DNA from: Fragum whitleyi
Taxonomy: Eukaryota; Mollusca; Bivalvia; Cardiida; Cardiidae
DNA: 64,000 bases
Reading direction: 5' to 3'
Assembly (NCBI GenBank): GCA_948146395.1
Contig: OX411543.1
Span: 50,878,517 to 50,942,516, forward strand
Part shown: positions 12,407-24,790 of the stretch, one piece after another
How positions within the stretch are numbered: the first letter of the stretch is position 1
How the letters are laid out: the number at the start of each line of letters is the position of its first letter
Translations under genes and position numbers: made by a program
Notes under the pieces: model-generated
Database searches by the model: none
What the model was told of the DNA's origin: nothing
What the model saw: the letters and a program-made list of their open reading frames with translations, nothing else

Positions 12407-13291
12407 TAAAAAGGAAAATCGGACCTTCACGTCAATGGTTCTATAAACTCTGAGATTGAAATGCTACAGGAACTGTTCATTATCAATACAAATTTGTTTG
12501 TTTGAAAGTGCATTCAACCTATAACTAGACACCAGACAATGAAATTAACTAAATTGTCCTGTCGCGATTTGGATGATGGTGGACATAAGATGTCTTAATA
12601 AGGGGTCACTATTTCGGCGTATTATTGGCCAGAGATCATTAAACGAACATATTCACGTCCGCGTTGAACTGACTGAACAAAGAAATCCAAAATAGAAGGA
12701 TTGTTTGCTTTATTTATTTATTTTTTTCCAGTTTTTGTTATATGTTGATTTTATATTTTTGCTGAGTAAATGACCCCTTCCTTCAAGTTAAAATATTGAT
12801 GATAAAATGGATAGGCCAATAAAATGATCTTTCATGCGGATAAAGCGTTTTGAGGCACTTTTTCCTACAGAGTTACTCACGCAAAACTGAATCAAAACCA
12901 TACCATTTTCAGCTTTCTTTTGGATGAATTGATCGTGGAGAACGCGTGTGGTACGCCTTTAGGCGGCGTTCCGTAGACGTCCTTATAGGCCTTATTCTGT
13001 TCAGGAACGAGTCGTTGCTCGCCAAAAAAATGAAATTAGATTTTCACAAACCTTATGTGCAATATTCGTGGTTCAATGACTTGATGTTCTGATCACTAGC
13101 CATTGGAGCAACCCTCTTGTTGTTCTTAAATATTGGGTACCAGTATTTAAAGCTGGAAATATCCTCTACAAATATTGACACAAAATAGTTCTTTTGTGAG
13201 CCGGTCTGCAATGTATTTGTCTTAAATGTGTAGAAAAAATGGTATGGACTGTGTATTTTGTTAATAAATACCCGCACTATATGTCTGAGGC
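12407..13291. other. No supported gene
   Basis: An 89-codon frame on the - strand (13053-13322) runs into the R1 repeat hairpin and has no recognisable domain. Confidence 0.5.
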
Positions 13292-14575
13292 TTTTTAGCT
13301 CACCTGAGCAAGAAGTGCTCAAGGTGAGCTATTGTGATCGTACAATGTCCGTCGTCCGTCGTCAGTCGTGCGTCGTGCGTCGTCCTCATTTTCTTTAAAC
13401 ATTTTCTCCTCCTAAACCAGTGGGCCAATCTTGATGAAACTTGGCAGGAATGTTCCTTTGGTCAAGTTCTACCAAAAGTGTTCAAATAAATGAAATCCAA
13501 CCTTAATTTTCCCTTTACCCTTAACAAAAAGGGTGAAAAATGAAAATCTTAAAAAATCTTCTTCTCTGAAACCAGAAGGCAGACAGCTTTCATATTGGGT
13601 ATGTAACATCATCTAGTTGACCTCTACCAAGTTTCTTAATATCAAGACCATAGGATCATATTTGGATTCCACCCGGGCGCAACCCTTTTTTACATAGAAA
13701 CAAAGAGCGAAAATCTTTAAAAATCTTCTTTTTCGAAACCAGAGGGCACACGGCTTCCATATTTGGTTTGTAGCATCATATAGTGGGCCCCTACCAAGTT
13801 TGTTCATATCAAGACCCTGGGGTCATATTTGGGCTCCACCCGGGCCGCCGGGCGCACCCCTTTTAGCTCATCTGAGCACGATGGGTGAAAATAGGAAAAC
13901 CTTCAAAATTCTTCTTCTCTTAAACCAGAAGGCAGATAGCTTTCATATTTAGTTTGTAGCATCATCTAATTGACCTTTACCAAGTTTGTTCTTATCAAGA
14001 CCCTGGGGTCACATTTGGGCTCCACCCGGGTGTAACCCTTTTCACCTAGAATCAAAAAGGCATGTCTGTCTTGCTCTTAGCTTAAAACATTTCATGGTAT
14101 TGATCTTACTTTAAAAATTGTCTCCTTGTTGACATCTGCCTTTTTAATTAATGTGATGTCCCAGGGATCAAAGCTACTAAGGTGAGCGATCTATTGAAAA
14201 TGGGAAGGATCCATGTCATATCACGGGAAAAGGGGCCTTAATGGCAATTTTGTCAACGATTTTTTAAACGACATCTCCTCCTTAACTTATGAGTCAAAAT
14301 CAACCAAACTTGGCAGGAATTCTCCTTTGGTGGTCCCTTTTGAAAATTGCTAAAATGGGAAGGATCTGTGCCATTTCACGGGAAAAGGGGCCTTAATGAC
14401 GATTTTCTTGTAAGAGCTCAAGACGCCACAAATATGGCTCAATCTTCATGAAACTTGGTCAAAATGTTTGCCAGGCCACAATTCTGTCGAAAGTGGGAAG
14501 GATTCATGCCATATCACAGAAAAATGAGTCTTAGTGATTTAGGGCCTTCAGGGTCCTCTTGTTTTATAATTTTTT
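13292..14575 (+). repeat. R1 bivalve-type repeat, copy 1 (complete)
   Basis: Begins TTTTTAGCTCACCTGAGC followed by the inverse GCTCAAGGTGAGC, a terminal hairpin. Next are GTCCGTCGTCCGTCGTC runs, the CTCCTCCTAAACCAGTGGG segment, then tandem units of about 170-185 nt, each with an (A/G)GGCAGA(C/T)AGCTTTCAT-like block (near 13570, 13740 and 13925). It ends GGGCCTTCAGGGTCCTCTTG. No coding frame is present. The same repeat is at 23454, 35650, 57169 and 59600. It is familiar from bivalve genomes, but I cannot name it. Confidence 0.85.
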
Positions 14576-14949
14576 TCAGAGACAAATTTAAACCACATCA
14601 TGATCTAAATGTACATGTATCCTTAAAAACTAAACGTCTTTATAAATAGTGTACATTTACGTATGAAAAACTATCTTTCTTGTAACTCATCGCGCAGATT
14701 ATATTATTAACAAAAGCATTAAGGACAAGGAAATAGGATAATTTGTTCAACTAATCGTGGAACATGCCCCATTCTGGAAAGGTTAATTTTCCAAGTGAGA
14801 CCTTGGAGACGCGGAATCTGTTTATAATCCATCAATACATCAAACTAATGACAGCAGAGACACAATTAGATAAACTGCAATTTCTCGGATATTAACTTCG
14901 TTTTGTCACGCTTTTGCTCTAAGGAAACTACGCCGACCTCAATTGCTGT
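14576..14949. other. No gene seen
   Basis: Unclassified AT-rich spacer between R1 copy 1 and a piggyBac-like MITE. Confidence 0.5.
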
Positions 14950-15178
14950 TTAACCCTTTGCTGTTTAATCCCTGCTTTTTTCGTGCCTGTGATTTTATGA
15001 TTGAGAAAATATTGTGAAAAAAGAAGAAATTGCTTCTGACAAGCAATTTCTTCTTTTTACACACTATTTTCTACCCTACTGAATGGTTATTTTTCAAATT
15101 AAATCCACTTTTAATTTTCGTCTGCAAAACCTTTGAATTTGGACAGATCCAAAATTTTGTAAAACAGGAAAGGGTTAA
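14950..15178 (+). mobile_element. piggyBac-like MITE (TTAA), copy 1
   Basis: 229 bp with TTAA on both sides and terminal repeats CCCTTTGCTGTTTAA / CCCTTTCCTGTTTTA. An internal hairpin lies in GAAGAAATTGCTTCTGACAA. TTAA plus CCCTTT ends are diagnostic of piggyBac-type insertion. Non-autonomous: no transposase. Overlying short frames are shadows. Confidence 0.85.
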
Positions 15179-15308
15179 TACTTGCATTTCGGGTTTTTTT
15201 AATGCATTTTGCTGTATCAAATCTGATGAACGGCGTGTGCAGCCGCCAATTTTGCTGATTGACATATTGGGTATATGAAATTTTATAAATACATGTACAC
15301 CTCGTATT

Positions 15309-15685
15309 TACAGTTAGTAACAACTTCATTAAATTAATATTCGCCTCGATCAAAACCATTCTTTATCACTCATCGCTTCACTCATTCTAAACACTCACTG
15401 AGACCATTCGAAAAGCGCTCCAAAACGTTCAAACCGCTTCAAAATCGTTCACAATGATCTACATTACATTCAAATCGATCAAATTAATGCATAATTTGAT
15501 TACAATATGAACATTTCAAATCGTCTTTTTAGCCCGTAAAGATACACAAACAGGGGAAAAAATTTGTAAAAGGGGGGGGGGTACATTTTCGCCGCTTATA
15601 TCATCAAATTTGGATAAAATCAGCGTTTAAACTTCATTCAAAAATCGATCCTCAAACTCATTCAATGTCATTCCAAAATCAACCC
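15309..15685 (-). mobile_element. M1 MITE, type B, truncated
   Basis: Starts TACAGTTAGTAACAACTTC and follows type B order to CATTCCAAAATCA, missing the last end. The hairpin is eroded, with a run of nine or more Gs beside it. Confidence 0.75.
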
Positions 15686-15842
15686 CCAGGCCCCAGGGAT
15701 TTTCGAAAAAAAATTCTTTGGAGACTGGCTCTAAACGGTATTCCTTGAATACACATTTCAGTCAATACATGTAATATCATGACAGTGACCCTTCTGAGCA
15801 TTCTTAGTCACTTACTAAACGTGCAAAGTATGTGGCATTTTC

Positions 15843-16071
15843 GTAACCCTTTCCTGTTTTACAAAATTTTGGACCTGTCCAAATTCAAAGGTTTTGAAGA
15901 CGAAAATATAAAGTGGATTTAAATTGAAAAATAACCATTCTGTATGGTGGAAAACGGTGTGGAAAAAGAAGAAATTGCTTGTCAGAAACAATTTCTTCTT
16001 TTTTCACAATGTTTTCTCAATCATAAAATCACAGGCACGTAAAAAGCAGGGATTAAACAGCAAAGGGTTAA
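15843..16071 (-). mobile_element. piggyBac-like MITE (TTAA), copy 2
   Basis: 229 bp, the reverse of copy 1, with TTAA at the right edge and a mutated GTAA at the left. With copy 1 it flanks a 664-bp segment in inverted orientation. Confidence 0.85.
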
Positions 16072-16225
16072 AGGGGTGAGGGTAAAATAATATCTATTAT
16101 TTCCACCAAAAATCGGACGAAATATGCGATGTTATATTATCTCTTTTAAATTTCATTCAAAACTCGTTGCACACAATCATTCAATAATCTTTCTACTTGT
16201 CATTTGCACGAGGTTTCTAAGTGTA
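16072..16225 (-). mobile_element. M1 MITE fragment beside a piggyBac-like MITE
   Basis: The AGGGGTGAGG..TCTCTTTTAAATTTC part of M1 and its end AGGTTTCTAAGTGTA are present. The fragment starts exactly at the TTAA of the neighbouring element. Confidence 0.65.
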
Positions 16226-16458
16226 CCCAAGGAGGAAGAGTTTGTCTTCAGAAATCAGCGTGTTGTAGCAGAATAATTAGACCACTTCTGTTTTATTCCG
16301 ATTTATGGAGTTAGTTATTAGGTCTACTTGATGTTACAAGCTTACTCAAGCATATTTCTCATATAAATAATAGACAGAGGGTAAATGTGAGTAAAATACG
16401 TTCATATAAAAGTTGATGGTGCAATTGTACAGCAAATGTTTACTGGCATTTTCAGTGT

Positions 16459-17090
16459 TACTGTTAGTTACATCGTGAAATTGAAATTTATCTCAATCAA
16501 AAAAAATTCTAAGTCGCTCACTCAGCATTTCATTCATTCATTCATTCATTCATTCATTCATTCATTCATTCATTCATTCATTCATTCATTCATTCGTTGT
16601 TCGTTCGTTCATTCGTTCATTCATTCGTTCATTCATTCATTCATTCATTCATTCATTCATTCATTCATTCATTCATTCATTCATTCATTCATTCATTCAT
16701 TCATTCATTCATTCATTCATTCATTCATTCATTCATACATTCATTCATTTATTCATTCATTCAAATCACTCACTCAAACTACTCAAAAACGCTCTAAAAT
16801 GACTAACAAAATTAAATCAATAGCTACATTCGAAACGAATATAACTAGCAAAAATCACGATTTCACATAATTTAAATTGTAAGCGTCTGATTGGTTTTTG
16901 AAGAAATACGAAGCTTTTCATAGTACTTGTTTGTATAATTTTTAAAGGGAGGTATTGAATATCGCGAAATAAGCGATATTGGATTACCCACCTTTAATTG
17001 CACCCAAACTCACTTCAAACACTCTTTCAATTTCATTCCAAAATCATTCAAGAATCATTCACCTTGTCAATTTAATCATCATATGGTTAT
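16459..17090 (-). mobile_element. M1 MITE with an internal microsatellite expansion
   Basis: Left end TACTGTTAGTTACATCGTGA, type A interior (AATCACGATTTCACATAA, GCGTCTGATTGG), short hairpin (GGGAGGTATT..GGATTACCCACC), eroded right end. The normal CATTCATTC segment has become a ~240-bp array (16526-16765). Confidence 0.85.
16526..16765. repeat. (CATT)n microsatellite inside M1
   Basis: About 58 tetranucleotides with a few CGTT variants. The long HSFI-repeat reading frames here are artefacts. Confidence 0.97.
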
Positions 17091-17700
17091 CCCCGACGTT
17101 ACAATTGATTTTCGTTAGGCAATCGGCCTAATTTGATTGTTGGCTGTGAATTGATCATAGTTTCGAATTTTCTGATTATGAAAAAGTCGTAATACAGTCG
17201 TATCTTTGAAAAACATCGTTATAACAGTTCCTACGAATTTCGATTTTTCATTGCTAAATCATACCCGCTTTGATTGTACCGTTTTCCATTCCAGGCGATA
17301 ACTTCTGTTTGACCTATTATGTAATATTTCGGTAAGATATTCTACAAGGAATCATTATATGAAAGTGTTAAACAGATGGCATTACAAACACAAAAATAAT
17401 TACATGTCACCATGGATAGATATTTTTGTTGGACACTTTAAAAAATCATGGTTTATAAGTAATAGTCTAAATTTATCCACTATGCTTTTAAAGAGAGAGC
17501 TAAATCATGATGACACATTCCGTCACTTTTCTCTCAGGAACCTCGTAACTACAGCTCTTGTAAAGTCCAACTAACCATATTTTGTTCTGCCAAATATTTG
17601 AATACTGTATGCCAATTAATAAATTTGTCGATATTTTCATATTAGATTCAATATGATTAATCTAAATGTTCTCAAAACAACAACAACAACAACAACATAA
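17091..17700. other. No supported gene
   Basis: A possible 37-nt splice-bounded segment (17295-17331; TTTTCCATTCCAG / TTTCG|GTAAGA) has no coherent partner. A CAA run is at 17678-17697. Confidence 0.45.
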
Positions 17701-18141
17701 AAAAAAACGTTCGTTATCCCTTCCAATTTAGTTTCGAGGAAGGGCCAACATTAGCGTTACTCGGACCATGTGAACCAGCGGTTTGGGATTTCGTGACGAA
17801 CTGTTCCCTTTTCACGAAAGGTAACAGGGAGGCCTCGAAATCCGGAACCTTAAAACATAAAATGAGACCTTCAATCTTTATGCATTTGCAATTTATTGAA
17901 CAATCGGATTCTAGATCTCTCGAATAATAGATGATTTTAATTTAACAAGAAATCTTTGTTTGGAGCGAAAGAGACGTGACCTGTCCCTTCCGTACCAAAG
18001 AAAGAGAGCTACTTCTCTATTATAATGTACGTTCCACTCTGTGTGATTTATTTTTTGTAATGTTTGTGGCTATAAATATGTTGTAAACTATTTTATGCCG
18101 AATAAAATATATGTATGTAAAAAAAAAAAAAAAAAAAAAAG
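17701..18141 (+). mobile_element. Possible 3' end of a retroposon with poly(A)
   Basis: An AT-rich tail ends in AATAAAATATATGTATGT followed by about 20 A. This is typical of a LINE or retrocopy 3' end. No reverse transcriptase frame is visible upstream. Confidence 0.4.
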
Positions 18142-19469
18142 TTATAGTTCATTTCTGACAATTTACGCGATTTAACCTAAGCGGAGCATATATAAATTGA
18201 TATTTTATAATCAGAACCAGTTATATATCAGCCTAATCTCCTATTCATTAACATGCAGACAAATTATTTAAGAATTTCTCCTCCTTTTAATGAACAAATT
18301 TGTATAAGCTTGACTTCAAAAATTATTAAAACAAAAACGTTTTTTATAAATTTTCGATTAAAGTTAAGGGTGTTTCGAGACATTGTATCAGACAAGATTA
18401 TGACGTCACTGTTTGGTTTTGAATGTAGTCCCCGCCCAAAATGACCTACAGGTACGTAGCTCACTTATTCGAGCAGATCGTCAGGTTATGTGATACATTT
18501 TTGAACTTCAAAAGAAATAGCAGCTTTTCATTGGCGGGAAAAATAGGGCGATCGGTAATACACTAAATCGATCTTACGTCTTAAAATTACAATGACAATG
18601 ACAATTACTCAATGGTATTTCTCAATGTTAACCGAGGTTTCCCAATGAAATTATTAGGAAACCTTCATTAACACTGTTAAGGTTTATGACTTCCGAAACT
18701 TTGCGTAACTATTACGGGCCCACTGCCTTTATTAAGGTTTTGCTATGCAATGTACTTATTGAATAGAGTCTCTTTATTTTACTTCTTGGCGGCTCACACA
18801 CAATTGTTTTTTGGTCCTAACTCAGCAAACTGGTTCCCATCTACGATTCCAAACTTTCATCACCGATTCTAGGACGGACGCCAAACCCAAACACACGAAA
18901 GCTTTGAGCAAAGGTCGTATGAATTAATATGTTCCTGACTTAATTCATTTTGGACCATTCTGAAATAGATAAATCTTTAAAAAAAAACATGTGAAGGATA
19001 AGTTAAGAACTAAAACAGGGGATGTTTTGCTTATGGACTTATAAAACAACAACTTTGTATTGTTTAAATCTACCGCTAGAGAAGTGCAAGGGTTTTCAAA
19101 TGTTACATGCAATAATTTGATTTTTTTCTAAGTAGGCGTCTTGCATTATTTCAAGATTCTTTATGATTTTGTCTATAAATAAGATCCATCAATACCGATC
19201 AATACAATCAGACATGAAATGTTAGCTCAGAAGGTATGACCACTTAAAACAAAGATGAATTACCCATTGGAATATTCTAATTAATTACCTTTTACACTTC
19301 ATTTCGTTAAAAAAGGAATGGTCAGAGGTTATCAAGTACGTTTACCTTCTTTTGCTACCTGTTATTTTTTGCATTTGTACGTCAATATCACGATCTAAAT
19401 TCCGAGTTCAAATTTCGATATGTCACGCAAAACGAGGTCCGAAAATTCGAAAATCATATACCCTTGTGT
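18142..19469. other. No supported gene
   Basis: Short overlapping frames on both strands at 18253-18464 show no domain. Confidence 0.5.
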
Positions 19470-19890
19470 TACAGTTAACAACATCGCGAAATTGACAAGG
19501 TGAATGATTCTAGAATGAAATTGAATGAGAACGACGAGTGAGTTTTGAGTGAAATTAACGGGAGGTATTCAAATATCGCTAATTTTGTTCAGGATGAACA
19601 AAATAAGTGGTATTTACTACCTTTCTTTGAAAATATGCATACAAGTTATATAGATAAGTAGCTTCCTATTTTTCAAGAACCAATCAGACGCTTACAATTT
19701 CAATTAACACATCGAAATAGCGTTCTTTTTACTATATTTATTTTCAATGTAGTAGTTGATGTTATCAAATTTAGTGATTTTGATCGCTTTTGAAAGTTTT
19801 GAGTGAGTGATTGGAAATTAAATTGAAATAAAATAGGGTAAGCTGTCTGATTAAAGATTGAGCGTTAGAATTTTGAACTGTTTTATATTG
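19470..19890 (+). mobile_element. M1 MITE, right end lost next to the GA array
   Basis: Begins TACAGTTAACAACATCGCGA, keeps the hairpin (GGGAGGTATT, GTTCAGGATGAAC) and the AACCAATCAGACGCTTAC block. The right terminus cannot be recognised before the GA tract. Confidence 0.8.
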
Positions 19891-19894
19891 TAAG

Positions 19895-20226
<332 letters not shown>

Positions 20227-20262
20227 GGGGTAGAAAGGTCAATTTTGAAATGTTTTTGTCGT

Positions 20263-20278
20263 TTTATTATTATTATTA

Positions 20279-20316
<38 letters not shown>

Positions 20317-20336
20317 CATTATTATTATTATTATTC
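20263..20336. repeat. (ATT)n microsatellite
   Basis: About 74 bp of ATT, adjacent to the GA array. Nothing supported at 20337-20829. Confidence 0.95.
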
Positions 20337-20829
20337 AGAAGTATGTTTCAGAAGGCCGCGTTGAAAAAAAGACTTGTGCATATATTTACATATGTCTTAA
20401 CATGTAAATCTTGTCTGAATATAGCTTTTATTATTATAATTATCAAAGGCATATCAAATCGTTGATGACAATTTAATTTCAGCCTTATCCTGAAACTCAT
20501 TTTAATCGAGTGGTAACGAAACACTATCATTGTTCCCTGAAGGTATGAATGATCTAAATGAAGGGATGAAATTTCCTGATAAAGAGACAGAAATCTATCT
20601 TATGACTTGAAACATGCTACAAACCATGTTCACTTGTTTTCCGTATGTGAACAAAGAGACGTTCTGACGAAATTATCAAGACAGGGGAATCTGTAATCCT
20701 CAGCTTCTGAAAGACGGCTCATGTAAGGATTCGGAATAGGGGGTGATGTGGTAGGGATCTATTATTCCATTAAATTTGACAAAATATGTTTGTTTGATTT
20801 GTATCATTACCAGAGATTAGAGTACAGGT

Positions 20830-21070
20830 GCAGTTAAGTACCTCATGATTTTGGTGTTCATCTTGATCAAAGCAATTCTTTAACACTCACTCATCGCCCA
20901 ATTTATTTATTAAAACCACTCACAAAAACTGTCATCCTGAACAAAATGAGCGATTTTCGATTACCTCCCTTAAATTGCACTCTAAACTCACTCCACGCAA
21001 TCATTCAATCTTATTTTAAAATCATTCAAAAATCATTCAACTTGTCAATTTCACGATGTTATTAACTGTA
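20830..21070 (-). mobile_element. M1 MITE, deleted across one hairpin arm
   Basis: CAGTTAAGTACCTCATGA start, then a jump from AAAACCACTCACAAAA into GTCATCCTGAACAAAATGAG. Ends CACGATGTTATTAACTGTA. Confidence 0.85.
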
Positions 21071-21192
21071 GCTTTAACAAACACCAAAATGAAAATAGAA
21101 ACAAAAATACACACGATGTCAAAAATGTGTACACTCCTTCGACACCATCCAATTCAACCAATTCTGACTACGCTTGGAAACAAAAAGTTTGT

Positions 21193-21620
21193 TACAGCTA
21201 AGAACGTCTCGAAATTGACAAAATGGATAATTATAGAATGATATTGGAATGAAATTAAATGAGTGTGTGGAGTGTTTTTTAGTGAAATTTCAGGGTAGTA
21301 ATCCAATGTTGCTAATTTTGTTCAGGATGAACAAAATTATCGATATTCATTACCTCCCTTTAATAAAATATGGGCAATTTTCTGTTTATGTGCCTTATAA
21401 GCCACTTTAAAATCCACACAAGCCAATAAAATGTAGAATAACTTGATCGATTTGAAGTAAATGTTCATCGATTTGAACGATTTCGAAATGTTTTCTTATG
21501 GGTTCGGAGCGTTTTTGGTCGATTTGAGTGAGTGTTGGGAATGAATTAATGGAGATCTGAGTGAGTGATATTGAATGATTTAGATCGAAGTGATTGTCAA
21601 TTTCACATCTTGCCTTCTAA
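21193..21620 (+). mobile_element. M1 MITE copy, type B
   Basis: Starts TACAGCTAAGAACGTCTCGA, intact hairpin (GTTCAGGATGAAC tip), type B half with GATCGATTTGAAG and GAACGATTTCGAAATG, eroded right end. Confidence 0.85.
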
Positions 21621-22081
21621 ACAAATCTGCCAATTACAAAGATGTACATGTATACAGATGGCTGTGTTACAACTACATGTAAGTTTACAAGATTTAACTT
21701 TCCCTTGAATCCGTAGACTAAGCTTACTGCAGTAAATCGAAAGCCCATACTGAATAATTATAAGTCATAACAAATTATTGGAACGCATAAAAATCGAACA
21801 TTCTTATGTCAAATAATATCTTAAATAACAGTCTTTTGTAAGCTATAATGCATGTCAAACTGTGCGGTAGAAATGGTGTTATTCATTCAATGAACACATC
21901 TGTTATTGATGAAATTGAACTCATTAACTTTTATGCCGATACAGCATAAAACAGCATGTAAAAGTTATGAAATGAATTCTATTTTTGAGGTAGCACAATT
22001 TCGAGATACTCCCAAGTTCCGTGTATTCGTAACTGGCTTTGTAAATAACGTTGATTAACTCACTGGTGTTTAACGATGTTA

Positions 22082-22517
22082 CAGTTAACAACATCGTGAA
22101 ATTGACAAGGTGAATGATTTTAGAATTATTTTGGAATGAAATTGAATGAGTGTGTGGAGCGAGTTTTGAGTGAATTTAATGGGAGGTAATCCAATATCAC
22201 AAATTTTGTTCTGGATGAACAAAATTTGCGACATTAATTACCTCCCTTTAATAAAATATGCATACAAGTTCAAAAAATATCGTCCTAGTTCTTCAAGAAC
22301 CTATGAAACGCTTACAATTTGAATTATGTCAATGAAATCGCGATTTTTTCTATCAAAATTTATTTTGAATGACGTTGTTGATTCTATGTTTTTCAATCGG
22401 TTTAAGTGTTTTTGAATGGTTTGAGTGAGTGTTTGGAATGAATGAACTGAGCGCTGAGTGAGCGATGTAGAATGGTTTTGATTGATTTGAATGTCAATTT
22501 CACGATGTAACTAACTG
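22082..22517 (+). mobile_element. M1 MITE, reference copy (436 bp, TA target site duplication)
   Basis: TA is present on both sides. Termini are CAGTTAACAACATCGTGAAA and the matching inverted end (..CACGATGTAACTAACTG). The centre is a hairpin of about 33-nt arms: GGGAGGTAAT, then ATCACAAATTTTGTTC, tip TGGAT, then the inverse ending ATTACCTCCC. The 3' half has the CGCTTACAATTTGAATTATG block and GAATGA-rich DNA. No open frame of any length. TA duplication and short TIRs fit a Tc1/mariner-driven MITE; CAGT ends leave pogo-type open. An empty site is at 30.75 kb. Confidence 0.95.
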
Positions 22518-22519
22518 TA

Positions 22520-23453
22520 CCGTAAAATGTTTGTCTATGATTTTGTATGTTGGTTTGCTATGATTATATAGGTAATTTTTGTAAACAATACACATGTCGT
22601 ATGGAATGTTCGTAATTTTGGAGAATGCATTGAATGAATTTAAAATGGATCACCCCAGACTAGGTAAACGATTTTCATTGCACTTTGCGCTACCTCTTTG
22701 TCTTGATCTTCATTTATCATGAATGTTAAACTTGAAATAAATTCATTTATGAAGAAAATCTTTTAAATGGCTTTTTGATTTCAAAGAAAGCAAACTCTTG
22801 CCAAGTGTCGATTGTTTCAGATGAAGTTGTATTGTGTTCTTCGTATTTTCCTCTTAAAACAATGATGGTCCACGGTTAAATCATTTTTAGTGAATATTTA
22901 TTTATTTCCAAAGACATGGTTAATTGAAGATGGTATATTGGTTAATTGAAGAAGAGTATTGCCGGTGTGTTGGTTAATATGTGATTATCTACAAAAGTTT
23001 ATGTGAAGCCAAACCATATGAAAACGCGAATTTATACGAGAAATATACATAATCCACTGTTGGTCGTAGGTAGTTGTATCAATTAAGAATAACGATTCAA
23101 CATTTCAGGTTGAATAGTATTCAATTCTCTAAATACTGTTATTGCTTGTATGAAATATTTTTCAGTTCTTTGTCAATTTCGGACCAACTGCGACATCTAT
23201 AAATCGTGACACAATCATCTTCGATTAAAATTAATCTATATCAATACTTTCTTCAATAAAAATACTTTCCCACAAATAAAAAATGGTAACACGTCAGACA
23301 AAACAAAATCTGGAAACTAATTGTTAACTATGTTGGCACATCATTAGAAATTAGTCAATATATGTTTAACAATAACGACACATGATCAAAAGATACAACC
23401 ATATTATTGCCTTGTGAGAAATTCAAGTTGGTAAAACAACAAATGGCTATTAT
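22520..23453. other. No supported gene
   Basis: The first ~55 nt match the - strand around 30681-30738. The rest is AT-rich and unclassified. Confidence 0.5.
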
Positions 23454-24790
23454 TTAAAAACAAGAGGGCCGTTGGCCCTGGGTCGCTCACCTCAGAAAAA
23501 GCTTTATTACCTAGGTATGTCCATGCAACCACAGAAAAAGAGATTTTCACTTATTCAATCAGATAACATTTGAAATAATCATCCCCCCCCCCTCTGCCCC
23601 TCCCATGGTCATTATTTATTTAAGCTTTTTTCAAAAAGGTCTGTGATCAGCTAATCTATGCCAGATATACAGGCTGAGTCTGAGACTTTTAAAGTTTTCT
23701 TTAATGAGTTGATCAATCCATGTCAAATATAAAGGCTGTAGGGATTCAAAATTCTCAACAAAGCACTCCCCCCTCCCCAAAGATGCTCTGCACCTGGTGA
23801 ATCTACAGTCAAAATTTTAGCTAATTCAATTAATGTCTATATGCTGATCATCCATACCAATTTTCAAGTCTGTAGGACTTCTGGTTCATTAGAAGAAGTT
23901 TAAAGATATCAAAAATGATCCAAAGTACTACCCCCTCCCCAAGACACTCAGCACCTGGTGACCCTACAGTCATGATTTTAGCTATTTTTATTAATGTCAA
24001 TATATTGATCACCCATGACAATTCTCAAGTCTGTAGGGTTCCTGATCCAGGTGAAGAATAAGGTTAACGATTTCAAAATTGATCTAAAGTACTACACCAT
24101 CCCCCCTAATGCACCGCATCTGGATTCATGATTTAAGCTATTTTATTTTAAATCCAAATGCTTATCATCCATGCCAATATTGAAGTCTGTAGGGCTCCTG
24201 GTTCATTATAAGATGAAGGATAAAGTTACAAAAATTTTCCACAAAGGTACTACCCCCTCCCCCCAAGTGCTCCGCACCTGGTGGCATTACAGTCAAGATT
24301 TTAGCTATTTTTATTAAGGTCTATGAGCTGATCCTCCATGCCAATTTTCAAGTCTGTAGTGCTTGTGGTTCAGGAGATGAAGAAGGTTAAAGATTACAAA
24401 ATTTTCACAAAAGTACTACCCTCTCCCCCTGGTGCTCCGCACCTGGTGAATCTACAGTCATTATTTTAGCTATTTTTATAAAAGTCCATATGCTGATCAT
24501 CCATGCCGAATTTCAAGGCTGTAGGGCTGCTTGTTCAGAAGAAGAAGAATTTTAAAGATTTTCTTTTAACTGAGTTTTTCACCGATTTCAATTCTTTTAG
24601 CAATTCTTAAAGGGGGTCACCTAAGGAATATTTCTGCCAAGTTTGGTTAAAATTGGCCGAGTAGTTTAGGAGGAGATGTCATTTAAAGAAATTGTTGACG
24701 GACGACGGACGACTGACGCCGGACGGACGCCGGACGAAAGGTGATCACAATAGCTCACTTAAGCACGTTGTGCTCAGGTGAGCTAAAAAG
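23454..24790 (-). repeat. R1 repeat, copy 2 (complete, reversed)
   Basis: It starts AAAACAAGAGGGCCGTTGG and ends with GACGGACGACGGACGACTG and the hairpin GCACGTTGTGC inside AGCTCACTTAA/..AGGTGAGCT. About five internal tandem units of 160-180 nt are marked by (T/G)CACCTGGTG(A/G)..CTACAGTCA and AAGTCTGTAGGGCT blocks. The internal unit differs from copy 1, so termini are conserved and interiors vary. Confidence 0.85.

Noticed and set aside
16436..16870. 144-codon frame of HSFI repeats
   Set aside because: A direct translation of the (CATT)n microsatellite inside an M1 copy; no splice or family support.
17295..17331. 37-nt segment with good splice sites on the + strand
   Set aside because: No neighbouring exon is near and the peptide is not recognisable.
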